Of a DNA stretch of 64,000 nt, positions 7,773-17,420 are shown one piece after another. Origin of the DNA: CAVOXO01 sp963700425 (GTDB lineage: Bacteria; Actinomycetota; Acidimicrobiia; Acidimicrobiales; Microtrichaceae); the NCBI GenBank assembly GCA_963700425.1, contig CAVOXO010000001.1:124001-188000 (forward strand), given 5' to 3'. How positions within the stretch are numbered: the first letter of the stretch is position 1; every line of letters begins with the position of its first letter. The translations under genes and the position numbers were made by a program. The notes under the pieces were generated by a model. That model was given only the letters and a program-made list of their open reading frames with translations. It had not been told where the DNA came from and did not search any database.

Positions 7773-8609
7773 ATGGCGACGATCGACATCGGACGAGGCA
7801 AGAAGGCCCGTGCCGGCTATGGCCTCGACGACGTCTCGATCGTCCCGTCACGGCGGACCCGCGACACCGATGACGTCGACCTGTCGTGGCGGATCGATGC
7901 GTTCTCACTCGACCTACCGGCGGTGTTCCTGGACCCCCCTGTGGTGGATGCCCGGGGTCTCACCGTCGTTCGTCTCGAGCCGGGCGCCGAGTCGTTCGAT
8001 TCCGCGGCCCTGAAAGACCGCCTGGCCCTGATCGACGAGAGCGGAGGCACCTCCGCGGTGGCGATCCGCCCCCAACGGGCCGAACGGCTTCTCGACGACG
8101 TCGTGGGGGCCGGACCCGACATGGTCATGATCCTGGGGCGGGTGGTGTCGGCGGAACATGTCTCGTCGACCCGGGAGCCCCTGAACCTCAAGCGGGTCAT
8201 CCGCACGCTCGAACTGCCCGTCATCGTCGGTGGATGCGCGAGCTATCCCGCGGCCCTGCATCTCATGAGGACGGGCGCCGCCGGCGTGATCGTCGGATCG
8301 GACATCGCTGCCCGCGGCGTGGGAGTCCCTCTTGCGACCGCCATCGCCGACGCCCGTGCGGCGCGGATGGCCCACCTCGACGAAACGGGCGTGTACTGCC
8401 ATCTGATCGCCGCCGGCGGGGTGCACTCGGGAGGTGACGCCGCCAAGGCGGTGGTGTGTGGGGCTGATGCGGTGCTGCTGGATTCGGGGTCGTGCGTGCC
8501 CGAGACCCTCGGCCGAATCGTCGCCGAACTGCGCCGCACCATGTCGACGTGTGGGTACGACAACGTCAAAGAGCTGCAGAACGCCGATCTCGTGACGGTG
8601 CGATCGTGA
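7773..8609 (+). CDS. Shortened GuaB3-like IMP dehydrogenase family protein
   Basis: 278 residues in one frame, clearly related to the GuaB3 branch of the IMP dehydrogenase/GMP reductase superfamily. It opens IGRGKKARAGYGLDDVSIVPSRRTRD, and later has VSAEHVSS..PLNLK, LPVIVGGCASYPAALHLMRTGAAGVIVG and GGVHSGGDAAKAVVCGADAV. The family is usually about 370 residues. Here the first barrel strand that normally reads APMDSV is replaced by PAVFLDPPVVDARG. The glycine-rich phosphate loop and flap are reduced to GSDIAARGVGVPLATA. No catalytic-loop cysteine is seen, so IMPDH activity is doubtful and a regulatory or altered role is possible. It overlaps guaA as GTGA, so the two are translationally coupled. 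Confidence 0.8.
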   Translation: MATIDIGRGKKARAGYGLDDVSIVPSRRTRDTDDVDLSWRIDAFSLDLPAVFLDPPVVDARGLTVVRLEPGAESFDSAALKDRLALIDESGGTSAVAIRPQRAERLLDDVVGAGPDMVMILGRVVSAEHVSSTREPLNLKRVIRTLELPVIVGGCASYPAALHLMRTGAAGVIVGSDIAARGVGVPLATAIADARAARMAHLDETGVYCHLIAAGGVHSGGDAAKAVVCGADAVLLDSGSCVPETLGRIVAELRRTMSTCGYDNVKELQNADLVTVRS

Positions 8610-10159
8610 TCGCTCCCCATGGTGCCGACGACGGTGACGCCGTCCTGGTCGTCGACTTCGGTGCCCAGTACGCCCAGTTGATCGCCCGGCGCGTGCGCGA
8701 AGCCCACGTCTATTCCGAGATCGTCCCCCACACCGTCAGCGCCGAGGAGCTGCGCGAACGGGCTCCCGCGGCCCTGATCTTCTCGGGTGGCCCCAAGTCG
8801 GTGCACGCAGAGGGCGCTCCGAGCATCGACCCCGGTGTCTACGAACTCGGAATCCCCATTCTCGGCATCTGTTACGGGGCGCAACTCGTGGCGCGGGACC
8901 TGGGGGGAACCGTTGCCAAGACCGGTCGCGGGGAGTACGGCCGGACCGACCTGCACGTCGAGAAGCAGGGGATGCTGTTCGCCGAGGGAGACCACGATCA
9001 GGTGGTGTGGATGAGCCATTTCGACTCGATCGTCGAGGCACCCGGTGGTCACGAGGTGTGGGCGTCGTCGGCCGAGGCGCCCGCCGCCGCATTCGGCTCC
9101 GTCGAGCAGCGGATCTGCGGCGTCCAGTACCACCCCGAGGTTCACCACACCCCTGCGGGTCAGGCGCTGCTCGAACGCTTCCTCTTCGATGTGGCGGAAT
9201 GTTCCGGCACCTGGACGATGGAGGGTTTCATCGAGGACACGGTCTCGCGGATCCGGGCGCAGGTCGGCGAGGGGCGGGCCCTGTGCGGACTGTCCGGCGG
9301 GGTCGACTCCGCCGTCGCGGCGGCGTTGGTGCATCGCGCGATCGGGTCCCAGCTCACCTGTGTGTTCGTCGACACCGGGCTGATGCGCAAGGGAGAGGGA
9401 GATCAGGTGGTCGACACCTTCCGTCGGCACCAGGGGATCGAGTTGATCCACTCGCGGTCGGGTGACCGCTTCTTCGACGGCCTGGCGGGCATCGTCGAAC
9501 CGGAGGCCAAGCGCAAGGTCATCGGCGAGCTGTTCATCCGTATCTTCGAGGATTCCTCGGGTGGCGTCAGCGATGCCGGATTCCTCGTGCAGGGGACGCT
9601 GTACCCCGACGTGATCGAGTCCGGCACGACTCATGCGGCGAAGATCAAGTCACACCACAACGTGGGTGGCCTTCCCGAGGACATGGACTTCGAGCTGGTC
9701 GAACCGCTGCGGTCGCTCTTCAAGGACGAGGTCCGTCAGGTGGGCGCGCAACTCGGACTGCCCGATGAGATCGTGTGGCGCCAACCGTTCCCCGGCCCCG
9801 GCCTGGGAGTCCGCATCATCGGCGAGGTGACCCCGGACAAGGTGGCGGTACTCCAGGAGGCCGATGCCATCGTGCGCGAGGAGATACGGATCGCCGGCCT
9901 CGAGCGGGCGATCTGGCAGGCCTTCGCCGTCCTTCCCGACATCAGATCCGTGGGGGTCATGGGCGACGAGCGCACCTATGGCTACCCGATCATCATCAGG
10001 GCCGTCACCAGCGAGGATGCGATGACCGCCGACTGGGCGCGGCTGCCCTACGAGGTTCTGGAGGCGATGTCGCGACGAATCATCTCCGAGGTTCCCGGGG
10101 TGAATCGGGTCGCCTATGACGTGACGTCGAAACCTCCGGGAACCATCGAGTGGGAGTGA
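8606..10159 (+). CDS. guaA: GMP synthase (glutamine-hydrolysing)
   Basis: Converts XMP to GMP using glutamine and ATP, the last step of guanine nucleotide synthesis. It has 517 residues and is intact. The N-terminal class I glutamine amidotransferase has the nucleophile C89 in GICYGAQ and the His/Glu pair in YHPEVHHT. The ATP-pyrophosphatase domain has the P-loop GLSGGVDSAVAAAL near residue 230. The C-terminal dimerisation domain ends in YDVTSKPPGTIEWE, the canonical GuaA end. The GTG start at 8606 overlaps the GuaB3-like stop and gives the usual short leader before VLVVDFGAQYAQLI. Confidence 0.97.
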   Translation: MIAPHGADDGDAVLVVDFGAQYAQLIARRVREAHVYSEIVPHTVSAEELRERAPAALIFSGGPKSVHAEGAPSIDPGVYELGIPILGICYGAQLVARDLGGTVAKTGRGEYGRTDLHVEKQGMLFAEGDHDQVVWMSHFDSIVEAPGGHEVWASSAEAPAAAFGSVEQRICGVQYHPEVHHTPAGQALLERFLFDVAECSGTWTMEGFIEDTVSRIRAQVGEGRALCGLSGGVDSAVAAALVHRAIGSQLTCVFVDTGLMRKGEGDQVVDTFRRHQGIELIHSRSGDRFFDGLAGIVEPEAKRKVIGELFIRIFEDSSGGVSDAGFLVQGTLYPDVIESGTTHAAKIKSHHNVGGLPEDMDFELVEPLRSLFKDEVRQVGAQLGLPDEIVWRQPFPGPGLGVRIIGEVTPDKVAVLQEADAIVREEIRIAGLERAIWQAFAVLPDIRSVGVMGDERTYGYPIIIRAVTSEDAMTADWARLPYEVLEAMSRRIISEVPGVNRVAYDVTSKPPGTIEWE

Positions 10160-10177
10160 CGGGTCGGCAAGGCGTCA

Positions 10178-10201
10178 ATTGTGACGAATACGTATCACAA
10201 T
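10178..10201. promoter_or_regulatory. Inverted repeat in the promoter region of the NlpC/P60 gene
   Basis: ATTGTGA-N10-TCACAAT is a perfect 7-bp inverted repeat in the AT-rich 91-base gap between guaA and the cell-wall hydrolase gene. It could be an operator for a dimeric regulator. The spacer is too long for a standard CRP site (N6). The regulator is unknown. Confidence 0.35.
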
Positions 10202-10250
10202 CATGAAATTTGGGTCGATTTCGTAACGTAGTTGTCATATTCGTCATCTC

Positions 10251-11458
10251 ATGGCAGTATTGATGATCATGTTCACCCGTCCAACACGCGCGCCTCGACG
10301 CTCGCGGGTCCGAATCGCAGCCATCGCGGGCCTCGCAGTTGTCGCCACCACCGTCGCCCCGTCCGTCGTCGCAGCCGAGCCGGTCACCCGCACGCCGTCG
10401 GTCGACGACCTCCAGGGTCGGGTCGAGCAGCTGACGGCCGATCTCGAGGCGGCTCGACCGCGAGACCAGCGAACTCGACGAGGACTTCAACGAGGCCAGC
10501 CTGGAGTTGGCCGAGATCAACTCGGCCCTCGAGGAGAACCAGCGGAACGTCGAGGCGGCCCGTGAGTCGCTCGACATCACCACCGCTGAAGCGAAGAACA
10601 TCGTGGTCGACGCCTTCGTCGGCGGGGCGCAGGCGGGGGACGAAGGCCTCATGGGTGGCGACATCGAGATGGAATCCCGTCGCCGCACGTACCTCTCCGC
10701 CGCTCATCGCGACCGCTCCGACGTCCTCGACGGGCTTCGTTCCTCGCAGAAGACCCTGGGCGAGCACGAAGCGGCGCTCGATGACCTGAAGAAGGATGCC
10801 GACGCCAAGGCGGCCGAGATCCGGGCGTCGCCCGACGCAGGTCACCGCCCGCATCGCCGAGCGGCGATCGCTTCTCGACGCCGCCACCGACGAGCTTCGA
10901 GAAGCGGTCGACGCGGACGCGCCGGGCCCGAGAGGAGGCAGCTGCGGTGGCTGCCCCGCCGATGCCGAGGCCGCAGCCCGCGCCTCGGCGCCCCGAGTCA
11001 CCGCCGCCACCGCCGTGCCGGCTCGGCGATCGGCCTCCGGCGGTAGTTCGGCGGCCACCACGGCCGCCCCGGCCGCCACACCCGTGGCCGCACCGGCACC
11101 GTCCGCGTCCACCGGTGGCGCCCGCGCCGTCGAGGTGGCACTGGCTCAACAGGGCAAGCCCTACCGGTGGGCCGCGTCGGGGCCCGGCTCGTTCGACTGC
11201 TCCGGTCTCGTCATGTACGCCTACGCCGCGGCGGGCCGTTCCCTGCCCCACTCGTCGCGGTCGCTGCGCTCGATGACCGCCAACATCGGTGCCGGTGACC
11301 TCCAACCCGGAGACCTCGTGTTCGGCGGTTCCCCGGTGCACCACGTGGGCATCTACATCGGAAACGGCCAGATGGTCCACGCTCCCAGTTCGGGCGACGT
11401 GGTGAAGGTGTCGTCGATCTACACGGTGACCCGCAAGGTGTCCTTCGGTCGACTCTGA
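10251..11458 (+). CDS. Secreted NlpC/P60 peptidoglycan hydrolase with coiled-coil N-terminus (frameshifted)
   Basis: An exported cell-wall endopeptidase of the RipA/CwlO kind. The N-terminus has a signal sequence (RIAAIAGLAVVATTVAPSVVAA). A long Glu/Ala-rich coiled coil follows, containing NIVVDAFVGGAQAGDEGLM and SRRRTYLSAAHRDRSDVL, which resembles two other hydrolases in this window. An Ala/Pro linker leads to the NlpC/P60 domain with its catalytic Cys in FDCSGLVMYAY and the His in VHHVGIYIGNG. The frame changes near 10457 and 10831, each explained by loss of a CG unit, and again in the linker (about 10920-11040). ATG at 10251 or 10269 are both possible starts. The shared coiled coil suggests control by FtsEX, as in related systems; this is inference. 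Confidence 0.8.
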
Positions 11459-11558
11459 TCGCCGCCAGTGGGAGCGTCCCGGTTCCGACGTCGACCCGCG
11501 GTCGCGCTCGGAACTCCTCGCTACGATCGCGGTGTCCGACCGACGGCGAGGGGACCCC

Positions 11559-12887
11559 ATGACCGAGTTCTTCAGCGACGTCCACGATCGCGTTCCGTTC
11601 CTCGGTCCCGATTCCGACGATCCTTTGGCGTTCCGTTGGTATGACGCGGACCGTGTCGTGGCCGGACGCCGAATGGAGGATCACCTTCGTTTCGCGGTCA
11701 GCTACTGGCACAGCTTCAACTGGGACGGTTCCGACACGTTCGGCTCGGGAACCCTGGATCGGCCGTGGCTCGGGGTGTCCGACGATCCTGTCGTGGCGGC
11801 CAAGTCGAAGATGGAGGCGGCCTTCGAGTTCATGGCGAAGCTCGGAGCGCCGTTCTGGTGCTTCCACGACCGCGACATCGCGCCCGAGGGAGCGTCGTTC
11901 CGCGAGTCGGCCGCCATTCTCGACGAGATGGTCGAAGAGGCGGAACGTCACATGGAACAGACGGGTCTGCGGCTCCTCTGGGGTACGGCGAACCTGTTCT
12001 CGAGTCCCCGGTATCAAGCCGGAGCAGCGACGAATCCCGACCCCGAGGTCTTCGCGCAGGCCGCGGCGCAGGTGTGCCAGTGCCTCGGGGCGACCCAACG
12101 CCTCGGCGGCGCCAACTACGTGTTGTGGGGTGGGCGGGAGGGATACGAGACCCTCCTGAACACCGATGTCGGGCGGGAGCTCGACCAGCTGGGCCGCTTC
12201 CTCACCATGGTGGTCGAGCACAAACACGACATCGGCTTCGACGGGATGATCCTCATCGAGCCCAAGCCCTTCGAGCCGACCAAGCATCAGTACGACTTCG
12301 ACGTGGCCGCGGTCCACGCGTTCCTCCAACGCTACGACCTCATGGGAGAGGTGCACGTCAACATCGAGGTCAACCACGCGACGCTCTCGGGGCACGACAC
12401 CGCTCACGAGGTCGCCGTCGCGGTCGCGGCGGGCATCTTCGGCAGCATGGACGCCAACGCGGGCGACGACAGGCTCGGATGGGACGTCGACCGCTTCCCG
12501 ACGTCAGTCGAGCAGATGACCCCGGTGCTCTACGAGCTCTTGAGAGCGGGCGGCTTCGGGACCGGCGGCTTCAACTTCGACGCGAAGCTCCGTCGGCAGT
12601 CCACCGATCGGGTCGATCTGTTCCACGCCCACATCGGGGCGATGGACACGCTCGCCAGGAGCCTCCTGGCGGCGGCCGCGATGTGGGACGACGGTGCACT
12701 CGAGGCCGTGCGCACCACTCGCTACCACGGGTGGGATCAACCCCTCGGGCGCAGCATTCTCGCCGGGACCGAGACCCTGGCCTCGCTCAGAGACCGTGCC
12801 TTGGAGGCTCCCGAACCGCAGCGGGCATCGGGAGGCCAGGAGGCCGTGGAGAACCTCGTGTCACGGTACGTCGAACGCGCCCGCTGA
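11559..12887 (+). CDS. xylA: Xylose isomerase
   Basis: Interconverts xylose and xylulose with two divalent metals. It has 442 residues and is intact. The family stretches SYWHSFNWDGSDTFG (about 56-70), FWCFHDRDIAPEG with the catalytic His and Asp, ILIEPKPFEPTKHQYDFD with metal ligands, and VNIEVNHATLSGHD are all present. The length and motifs fit the longer (type II) isomerases. GAGGGG ends about 6 bases before the ATG, which fixes the start. The stop overlaps the xylB start as TGATG. Confidence 0.95.
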   Translation: MTEFFSDVHDRVPFLGPDSDDPLAFRWYDADRVVAGRRMEDHLRFAVSYWHSFNWDGSDTFGSGTLDRPWLGVSDDPVVAAKSKMEAAFEFMAKLGAPFWCFHDRDIAPEGASFRESAAILDEMVEEAERHMEQTGLRLLWGTANLFSSPRYQAGAATNPDPEVFAQAAAQVCQCLGATQRLGGANYVLWGGREGYETLLNTDVGRELDQLGRFLTMVVEHKHDIGFDGMILIEPKPFEPTKHQYDFDVAAVHAFLQRYDLMGEVHVNIEVNHATLSGHDTAHEVAVAVAAGIFGSMDANAGDDRLGWDVDRFPTSVEQMTPVLYELLRAGGFGTGGFNFDAKLRRQSTDRVDLFHAHIGAMDTLARSLLAAAAMWDDGALEAVRTTRYHGWDQPLGRSILAGTETLASLRDRALEAPEPQRASGGQEAVENLVSRYVERAR

Positions 12888-14336
12888 TGTCGCTCGTGCT
12901 GGGCATCGATTCCTCGACCCAGTCGACCAAGGTCGAGGCCAGGGATGTGGCGACGGGACAGGTCGCCGCCCGGAGTGCCTCGCCCCATCCGGCGGCCGGG
13001 CCACCCTCGTCCGAACAGCATCCGCATGCGTGGTGGACCGCCGCCGTCCGAGCGATCGGCGACCTCGGGAGCCGCGCGGCGATGTCGTCGCGGTCTCGGT
13101 CGCCGCTCAACAGCACGGCCTGGTGCTCCTCGACCACCGCGGTGAGGTCGTTCGGCCCGCTCCGTTGTGGAATGACACCAGGTCGGCGGCCCATTCCGAC
13201 GCACTCGTCGAGCGGCACGGGGCCTCGTGGTGGGCGCGGCGCTGCGGCAGCGTGCTGGTGCCGAGCTTCACCATCACGACGTTGGCGTGGCTCGCCGACC
13301 GCGAGCCCCAGACGTTGGAGCGTACCGCCGCGGTGATGCTCCCCCACGACTACCTCACATGGAGGCTCAGCGGGTCGCACGTCACCGACCGGGGCGACGC
13401 CTCGGGCACCGGCTGGTTCGATCCCCACAGGGGGGTCTACGACCCCGAGTTGCTGGGGACCGTCGTCGATTCCCCCGCAGCCTGGTTGGAGAGGCTCCCT
13501 CGCGTCGCCGGACCCGAAGAGGGAGCCGGTCACCTCACCGACGTCGCGGCACGGGAACTCGATTTGCCGCCGGGCATCCCGGTGGGGATCGGTACCGGGG
13601 ACAACATGGCGGCGGCACTCGGTCTCGGCCTCCGGCCCGGGGACCTGGCCATGTCGCTCGGGACATCGGGAACCGTCTACTCGGTCTCGGAGACACCGAC
13701 GGCCGATGCGACGGGCTCGGTCGCCGGCTTCGCCGACGCGACCGGTCGGTTCCTCCCGCTGGTGTGCACGCTGAACGCCACGCGGCGTCACCGATGCCGT
13801 GGCGCGTTGGCTGGGCACCGATGCCGCAGGTCTCGCCGATCTGGCCTCGGCGGAGCAGGACGACTCCGACGGAGTGGTCCTCCTGCCGTACTTCGACGGT
13901 GAACGGACCCCGAACCTCCCTGATGCCGCGCGGTCTTCTGGCCGGACTGACCACATCGACGTCCCGCGAGCAGCTGGCCCGAGCGGCGCACGACGGGGTT
14001 CTCTGCGGGCTGTTCGAAGGCCTCGACGCTCTCCGCGCCGCAGGTGTGGAGACCGGCGGCACGCTGCACCTCATCGGGGGCGGGGCGCGCTCCGGCGCCT
14101 ATCGCCAACGGTGCGCCGACCTCGCGGGACACCCGATCGTCGTGCCCGACTCCGACGAGACCGTCGCCACGGGGGCGGCGCTCCAGGCCGCGGCGCTGGT
14201 CACGGGCGAGAACCCCGCCGATCTCGCAGAGGTCTGGCGGTTGCGGGACGGTGTGATGATCGATCCGGCCCCGTCCGCCAACGGCCGTGCGGTTCGTGCC
14301 GCGTACGCGGAGCTGAGACAGACGCAGGGGGTCTAG
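12887..14336 (+). CDS. xylB: Xylulokinase (three frame breaks)
   Basis: FGGY-family kinase that phosphorylates xylulose after XylA. It opens MSLVLGIDSSTQSTKVEARD, has AAQQHGLVLLDHRGEVVRPAPLWND (in pieces), the FGGY substrate region GIPVGIGTGDNMAAALG, the nucleotide loop MSLGTSGTVYSVS, and the C-terminal signature GGTLHLIGGGARSGAYRQ. The frame changes near 13073 (a missing C), 13787 and 13931. The last two are each explained by one lost CG unit in a CGCG run. With these restored the protein is about 480 residues, normal for the family. The start overlaps the xylA stop, so the two form an operon. Its TAG stop is part of the next gene's -10 hexamer. Confidence 0.88.
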
Positions 14337-14339
14337 GGT
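14334..14339 (+). promoter_or_regulatory. -10 hexamer TAGGGT for a leaderless transcript
   Basis: TAGGGT ends 7 bases before the GTG start of the dienelactone hydrolase gene. Its first three bases are the xylB stop codon. Confidence 0.45.
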
Positions 14340-14346
14340 CGCCGGA

Positions 14347-15154
14347 GTGACCACCGCCATGCCCGCCGGGTTCGACCGACGCACTCTGACCTTTCCCGAC
14401 TCCGATGGAGACGACCGCACACGAGACGTATGGGTGTCGGGGACCGGGCCGGGTGTCATCGTGATGACCGAGGTCCCCGGCATCACCCCCGCGGTCGTGT
14501 CGTTCGCAGAGCGGCTCGTCTCACTGGGTTGTTCGGTGTGGCTCCCTCACCTGTTCGGACACGACGGGCGAGAGCCGTCAGCGGCGTACATCGCGTCCAC
14601 CATGGTCAAGAACTGCGTATCGCGCGACTTCGTGGCGTTTGCCACCGGACGGACATCGCCGGTCATCGTCTGGCTCCGACACCTCGCGTCCCATGTTCAC
14701 GCGGAGTGCGGAGGTCCGGGCGTGGGTGCCGTGGGGATGTGTTGGACCGGCGGGTTCGCGCTGGGGATGATGGTCGACGACGTGGTCGTGGCCCCGGTGC
14801 TCAGCCAGCCCTCACTCCCGATCGCACTGGCCGGGTCGTCGCGATCGGATCTCGGGCTCTCGCCCGACGACCGCGCCGGGGTCGCGGCCCGCGCCGCCGC
14901 GGGCGTGTGCGTCCTGGGTCTGCGGTTCACCGGCGACCGATTCGTGCCGTCGGAGCGATTCGACGCTCTGCGCGATCTGCTGGGCGATCGATTCATCGGC
15001 GTGGAGATCGACTCGTCCCACGGCAATCCCCATCGCAACCCTACGGCGGCACATTCGGTGCTCACCGAGCACCTCATCGACGAGGACGGCCACCCCACCG
15101 CGCGATGCACTCGATCAGGTTCTCGACTTCTTCTCGACCCGGCTGATCGCCTGA
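14347..15154 (+). CDS. Dienelactone hydrolase family protein (one frameshift)
   Basis: An alpha/beta hydrolase of the dienelactone hydrolase family, which uses Cys-Asp-His rather than Ser. The nucleophile C132 is in GAVGMCWTGG, a likely Asp in FTGDRFVPSERF (about 197) and the His at 225 in SSHGNPHRNP. Family members hydrolyse lactones or small esters; the natural substrate is unknown. The frame breaks near 15100: the expected end RDALDQVLDFFSTRLIA is read one base later and stops at 15154. Adding one CG to GCGCGA there restores it. Intact length is then about 269 residues. Confidence 0.8.
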
Positions 15155-15185
15155 CCTCCTGTCGGGGATGGGAGGTACGAACCGG

Positions 15186-15191
15186 TAGGTT
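15186..15191 (+). promoter_or_regulatory. -10 hexamer TAGGTT for leaderless pcrA
   Basis: TAGGTT ends 6 bases before the GTG start of pcrA. No ribosome binding site is visible in the 6-base gap. Confidence 0.5.
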
Positions 15192-15197
15192 GGATGG

Positions 15198-17420
15198 GTG
15201 TCCACTGGGGATCCACTCGACGGTCTGAACGCTGCTCAGTACGAGGCGGTCACCCATACGGCCGGCCCGCTGCTGGTCGTGGCGGGCGCCGGATCGGGCA
15301 AGACCAGGGTGCTCACGCATCGGATCGGCCACCTCATCGAGTCCCGCCAGGCGTCGCCGTACGAGATCCTGGCGATCACCTTCACGAACAAGGCCGCCGG
15401 CGAGATGCGCCAGAGGGTCTCGGATCTGGTCGGTCCGGTCGCGGAGAAGATGTGGGTGTCGACCTTCCATTCGGCGTGCGTGCGGATCCTCCGACGCGAA
15501 GCCGACGCGCTGGGGTTCCCGTCGCAGTTCAGCATCTACGACCAGGCCGACGCGGTGCGCCTCGTGACCTACGTGCAGCGTGATCTCCAGATCGATCCCA
15601 AGAAGCTCCCACCCCGGTCGGTCCACGCGTCGATCTCCGCCGCGAAGAACCGCGGCCTCAGCGTCGAGGACTACCGGGAGGCGGCGCAGGTCATCATCGA
15701 ACGACGCATCGCCGACGTGTTCGCCGAGTACCAGACCCGGCTCCACCGTTCGGGGGCCATGGACTTCGACGATCTGCTCGGCAACGCGGTCGAGTTGTTC
15801 CGGCGTCGTCCCGACGTCCTCGAGCGGTATCAGCAACGGTTCCGTCACGTCCTGGTCGACGAGTACCAGGACACCAACCCTGTTCAGAACGCCCTGGTGA
15901 TGATGCTGGGACGGGAGCATCGCAACGTGGCGGTGGTCGGTGACGGCGATCAGTCGATCTACGCGTTCCGCGGGGCGGACATGTCGAACATCCTGGATTT
16001 CGAGAACGCGTTCCCCGACGCCCGGGTCGTGGTTCTGGCGCAGAACTACCGATCCACCCAGACGGTTCTCGATGCCGCCAACGCGGTGATCTCGCACAAC
16101 GTCGAACGCAAGCCGAAGGACCTCTTCACCGAGGGCGCCCGAGGCGAGAAGATCGTGCGATTCGACGCCGAGGACGAGACCGTCGAATCGCAGTGGGTGA
16201 CCTCCGAGATCACCCGCGGTCACGATGGCGGCGACCTTCGCTGGGGCGATGTGGCGGTCTTCTACCGCACCAACGCCCAGTCGAGGGTGCTGGAGGAGCA
16301 GTTCAACCGGAGCGGTGTTCCCTACCGGGTCATCGGCGGAACGCGCTTCTACGACCGCCGTGAGGTCAAAGATGTGCTCGCCTACCTGCGCGCCGCGGTC
16401 AATCCCGACGACGAGGTGTCGCTCAAGAGAGTCGTCAACGTCCCCAAGCGCGGAGTCGGGGAGTCGAGCATCGGACGTCTCGACGCGTACGCCCGCCGGC
16501 ACGGCATCTCCTTCCTCGAGGCCGCTCGGCGCAGCGACGATGCCGGGGTCAGCGGACGGGCCCGAGGTGGGTTGGACGAGTTCTGTCGCATCATCGACAA
16601 CGTGACCTCGACCCTCGCGGAGGGGCCGGCCGCGGCGCTCCGCCAGGCGATCGACGCCAGCGGCTATCTCGCCGAACTCGAGGCCGAGAAGTCCATCGAG
16701 GCCGAGGGTCGCATCGAGAACCTGGCCGAACTCGTCGGGAGCGCGGAGGACATCGACACCGTCGACGAGTTCCTCGAGCAGATCAGCCTCGTCGCCGACA
16801 CCGACCAGCTCGACGACGACGAGTCCACCGTCACCCTCATGACCCTCCACGCGGCCAAGGGCCTGGAGTATCCCATCGTCTTCATGGTGGGACTGGAGGA
16901 CGGTGTGTTTCCACACATGCGGACCCTCACCGAGCCCGACCAGATGGAGGAGGAACGGCGGCTGGCGTACGTGGGCATCACTCGTGCCCGCGAGCGGCTG
17001 TACGTCTCCTGCGCGATGCAGCGGATGCTGCACGGAGCGACCCAGTACAACCCGCCTTCCCGTTTCCTCGACGAGATCCCGGCCGAACTCGTGACCGAGA
17101 TCGGCGGGGGGCGAAGCCGTACCCGCCGTTCGACCGCTCGCGGTTCTCGATGGTGGGACGACACCGGCCCCGAACCCGAGGGTGCGATCATCGGATCGGG
17201 CGGCCGCCGCTCCGAGCCGCCGCGTTCGACCCGTGAGCCGAGCGATCCGGTGAGTCTCGGCGTCGGCGACGATGTTCTGCATGCGAAATGGGGCGAGGGA
17301 ATAGTGATCGACGTCCGAGGCACGGGTGACCGGGCCGAGGCAACCGTGCGTTTCGCCGACGTCGGGGAGAAACAGCTTCTCCTGGCGTGGGCACCGCTGG
17401 AGAAGGTGGAGCGAACATGA
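15198..17420 (+). CDS. pcrA: ATP-dependent DNA helicase PcrA/UvrD
   Basis: Superfamily 1A 3'-5' helicase for repair and removal of RecA or replication blocks. It has 740 residues in one frame. The Q-motif region GLNAAQYEAV is at 9-18, Walker A AGAGSGKT at 29-36 and motif II LVDEYQDTNPVQ near 216. Motif III (GDGDQSIYAFRGAD), motif IV (LAQNYRST), motif V (TLMTLHAAKGLEY) and motif VI (RRLAYVGITRARE) follow. The C-terminus HAKWGEGIVIDV to LEKVE is the Tudor-like, RNA-polymerase-binding tail of PcrA. The stop overlaps the next start as ATGA. Confidence 0.96.
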   Translation: MSTGDPLDGLNAAQYEAVTHTAGPLLVVAGAGSGKTRVLTHRIGHLIESRQASPYEILAITFTNKAAGEMRQRVSDLVGPVAEKMWVSTFHSACVRILRREADALGFPSQFSIYDQADAVRLVTYVQRDLQIDPKKLPPRSVHASISAAKNRGLSVEDYREAAQVIIERRIADVFAEYQTRLHRSGAMDFDDLLGNAVELFRRRPDVLERYQQRFRHVLVDEYQDTNPVQNALVMMLGREHRNVAVVGDGDQSIYAFRGADMSNILDFENAFPDARVVVLAQNYRSTQTVLDAANAVISHNVERKPKDLFTEGARGEKIVRFDAEDETVESQWVTSEITRGHDGGDLRWGDVAVFYRTNAQSRVLEEQFNRSGVPYRVIGGTRFYDRREVKDVLAYLRAAVNPDDEVSLKRVVNVPKRGVGESSIGRLDAYARRHGISFLEAARRSDDAGVSGRARGGLDEFCRIIDNVTSTLAEGPAAALRQAIDASGYLAELEAEKSIEAEGRIENLAELVGSAEDIDTVDEFLEQISLVADTDQLDDDESTVTLMTLHAAKGLEYPIVFMVGLEDGVFPHMRTLTEPDQMEEERRLAYVGITRARERLYVSCAMQRMLHGATQYNPPSRFLDEIPAELVTEIGGGRSRTRRSTARGSRWWDDTGPEPEGAIIGSGGRRSEPPRSTREPSDPVSLGVGDDVLHAKWGEGIVIDVRGTGDRAEATVRFADVGEKQLLLAWAPLEKVERT

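Noticed and set aside
10178..10201. CRP/FNR-type site before the NlpC/P60 gene
   Set aside because: The arms fit TGTGA/TCACA, but the 10-base spacer does not match the 6-base spacer of CRP sites. Kept only as an unassigned inverted repeat.
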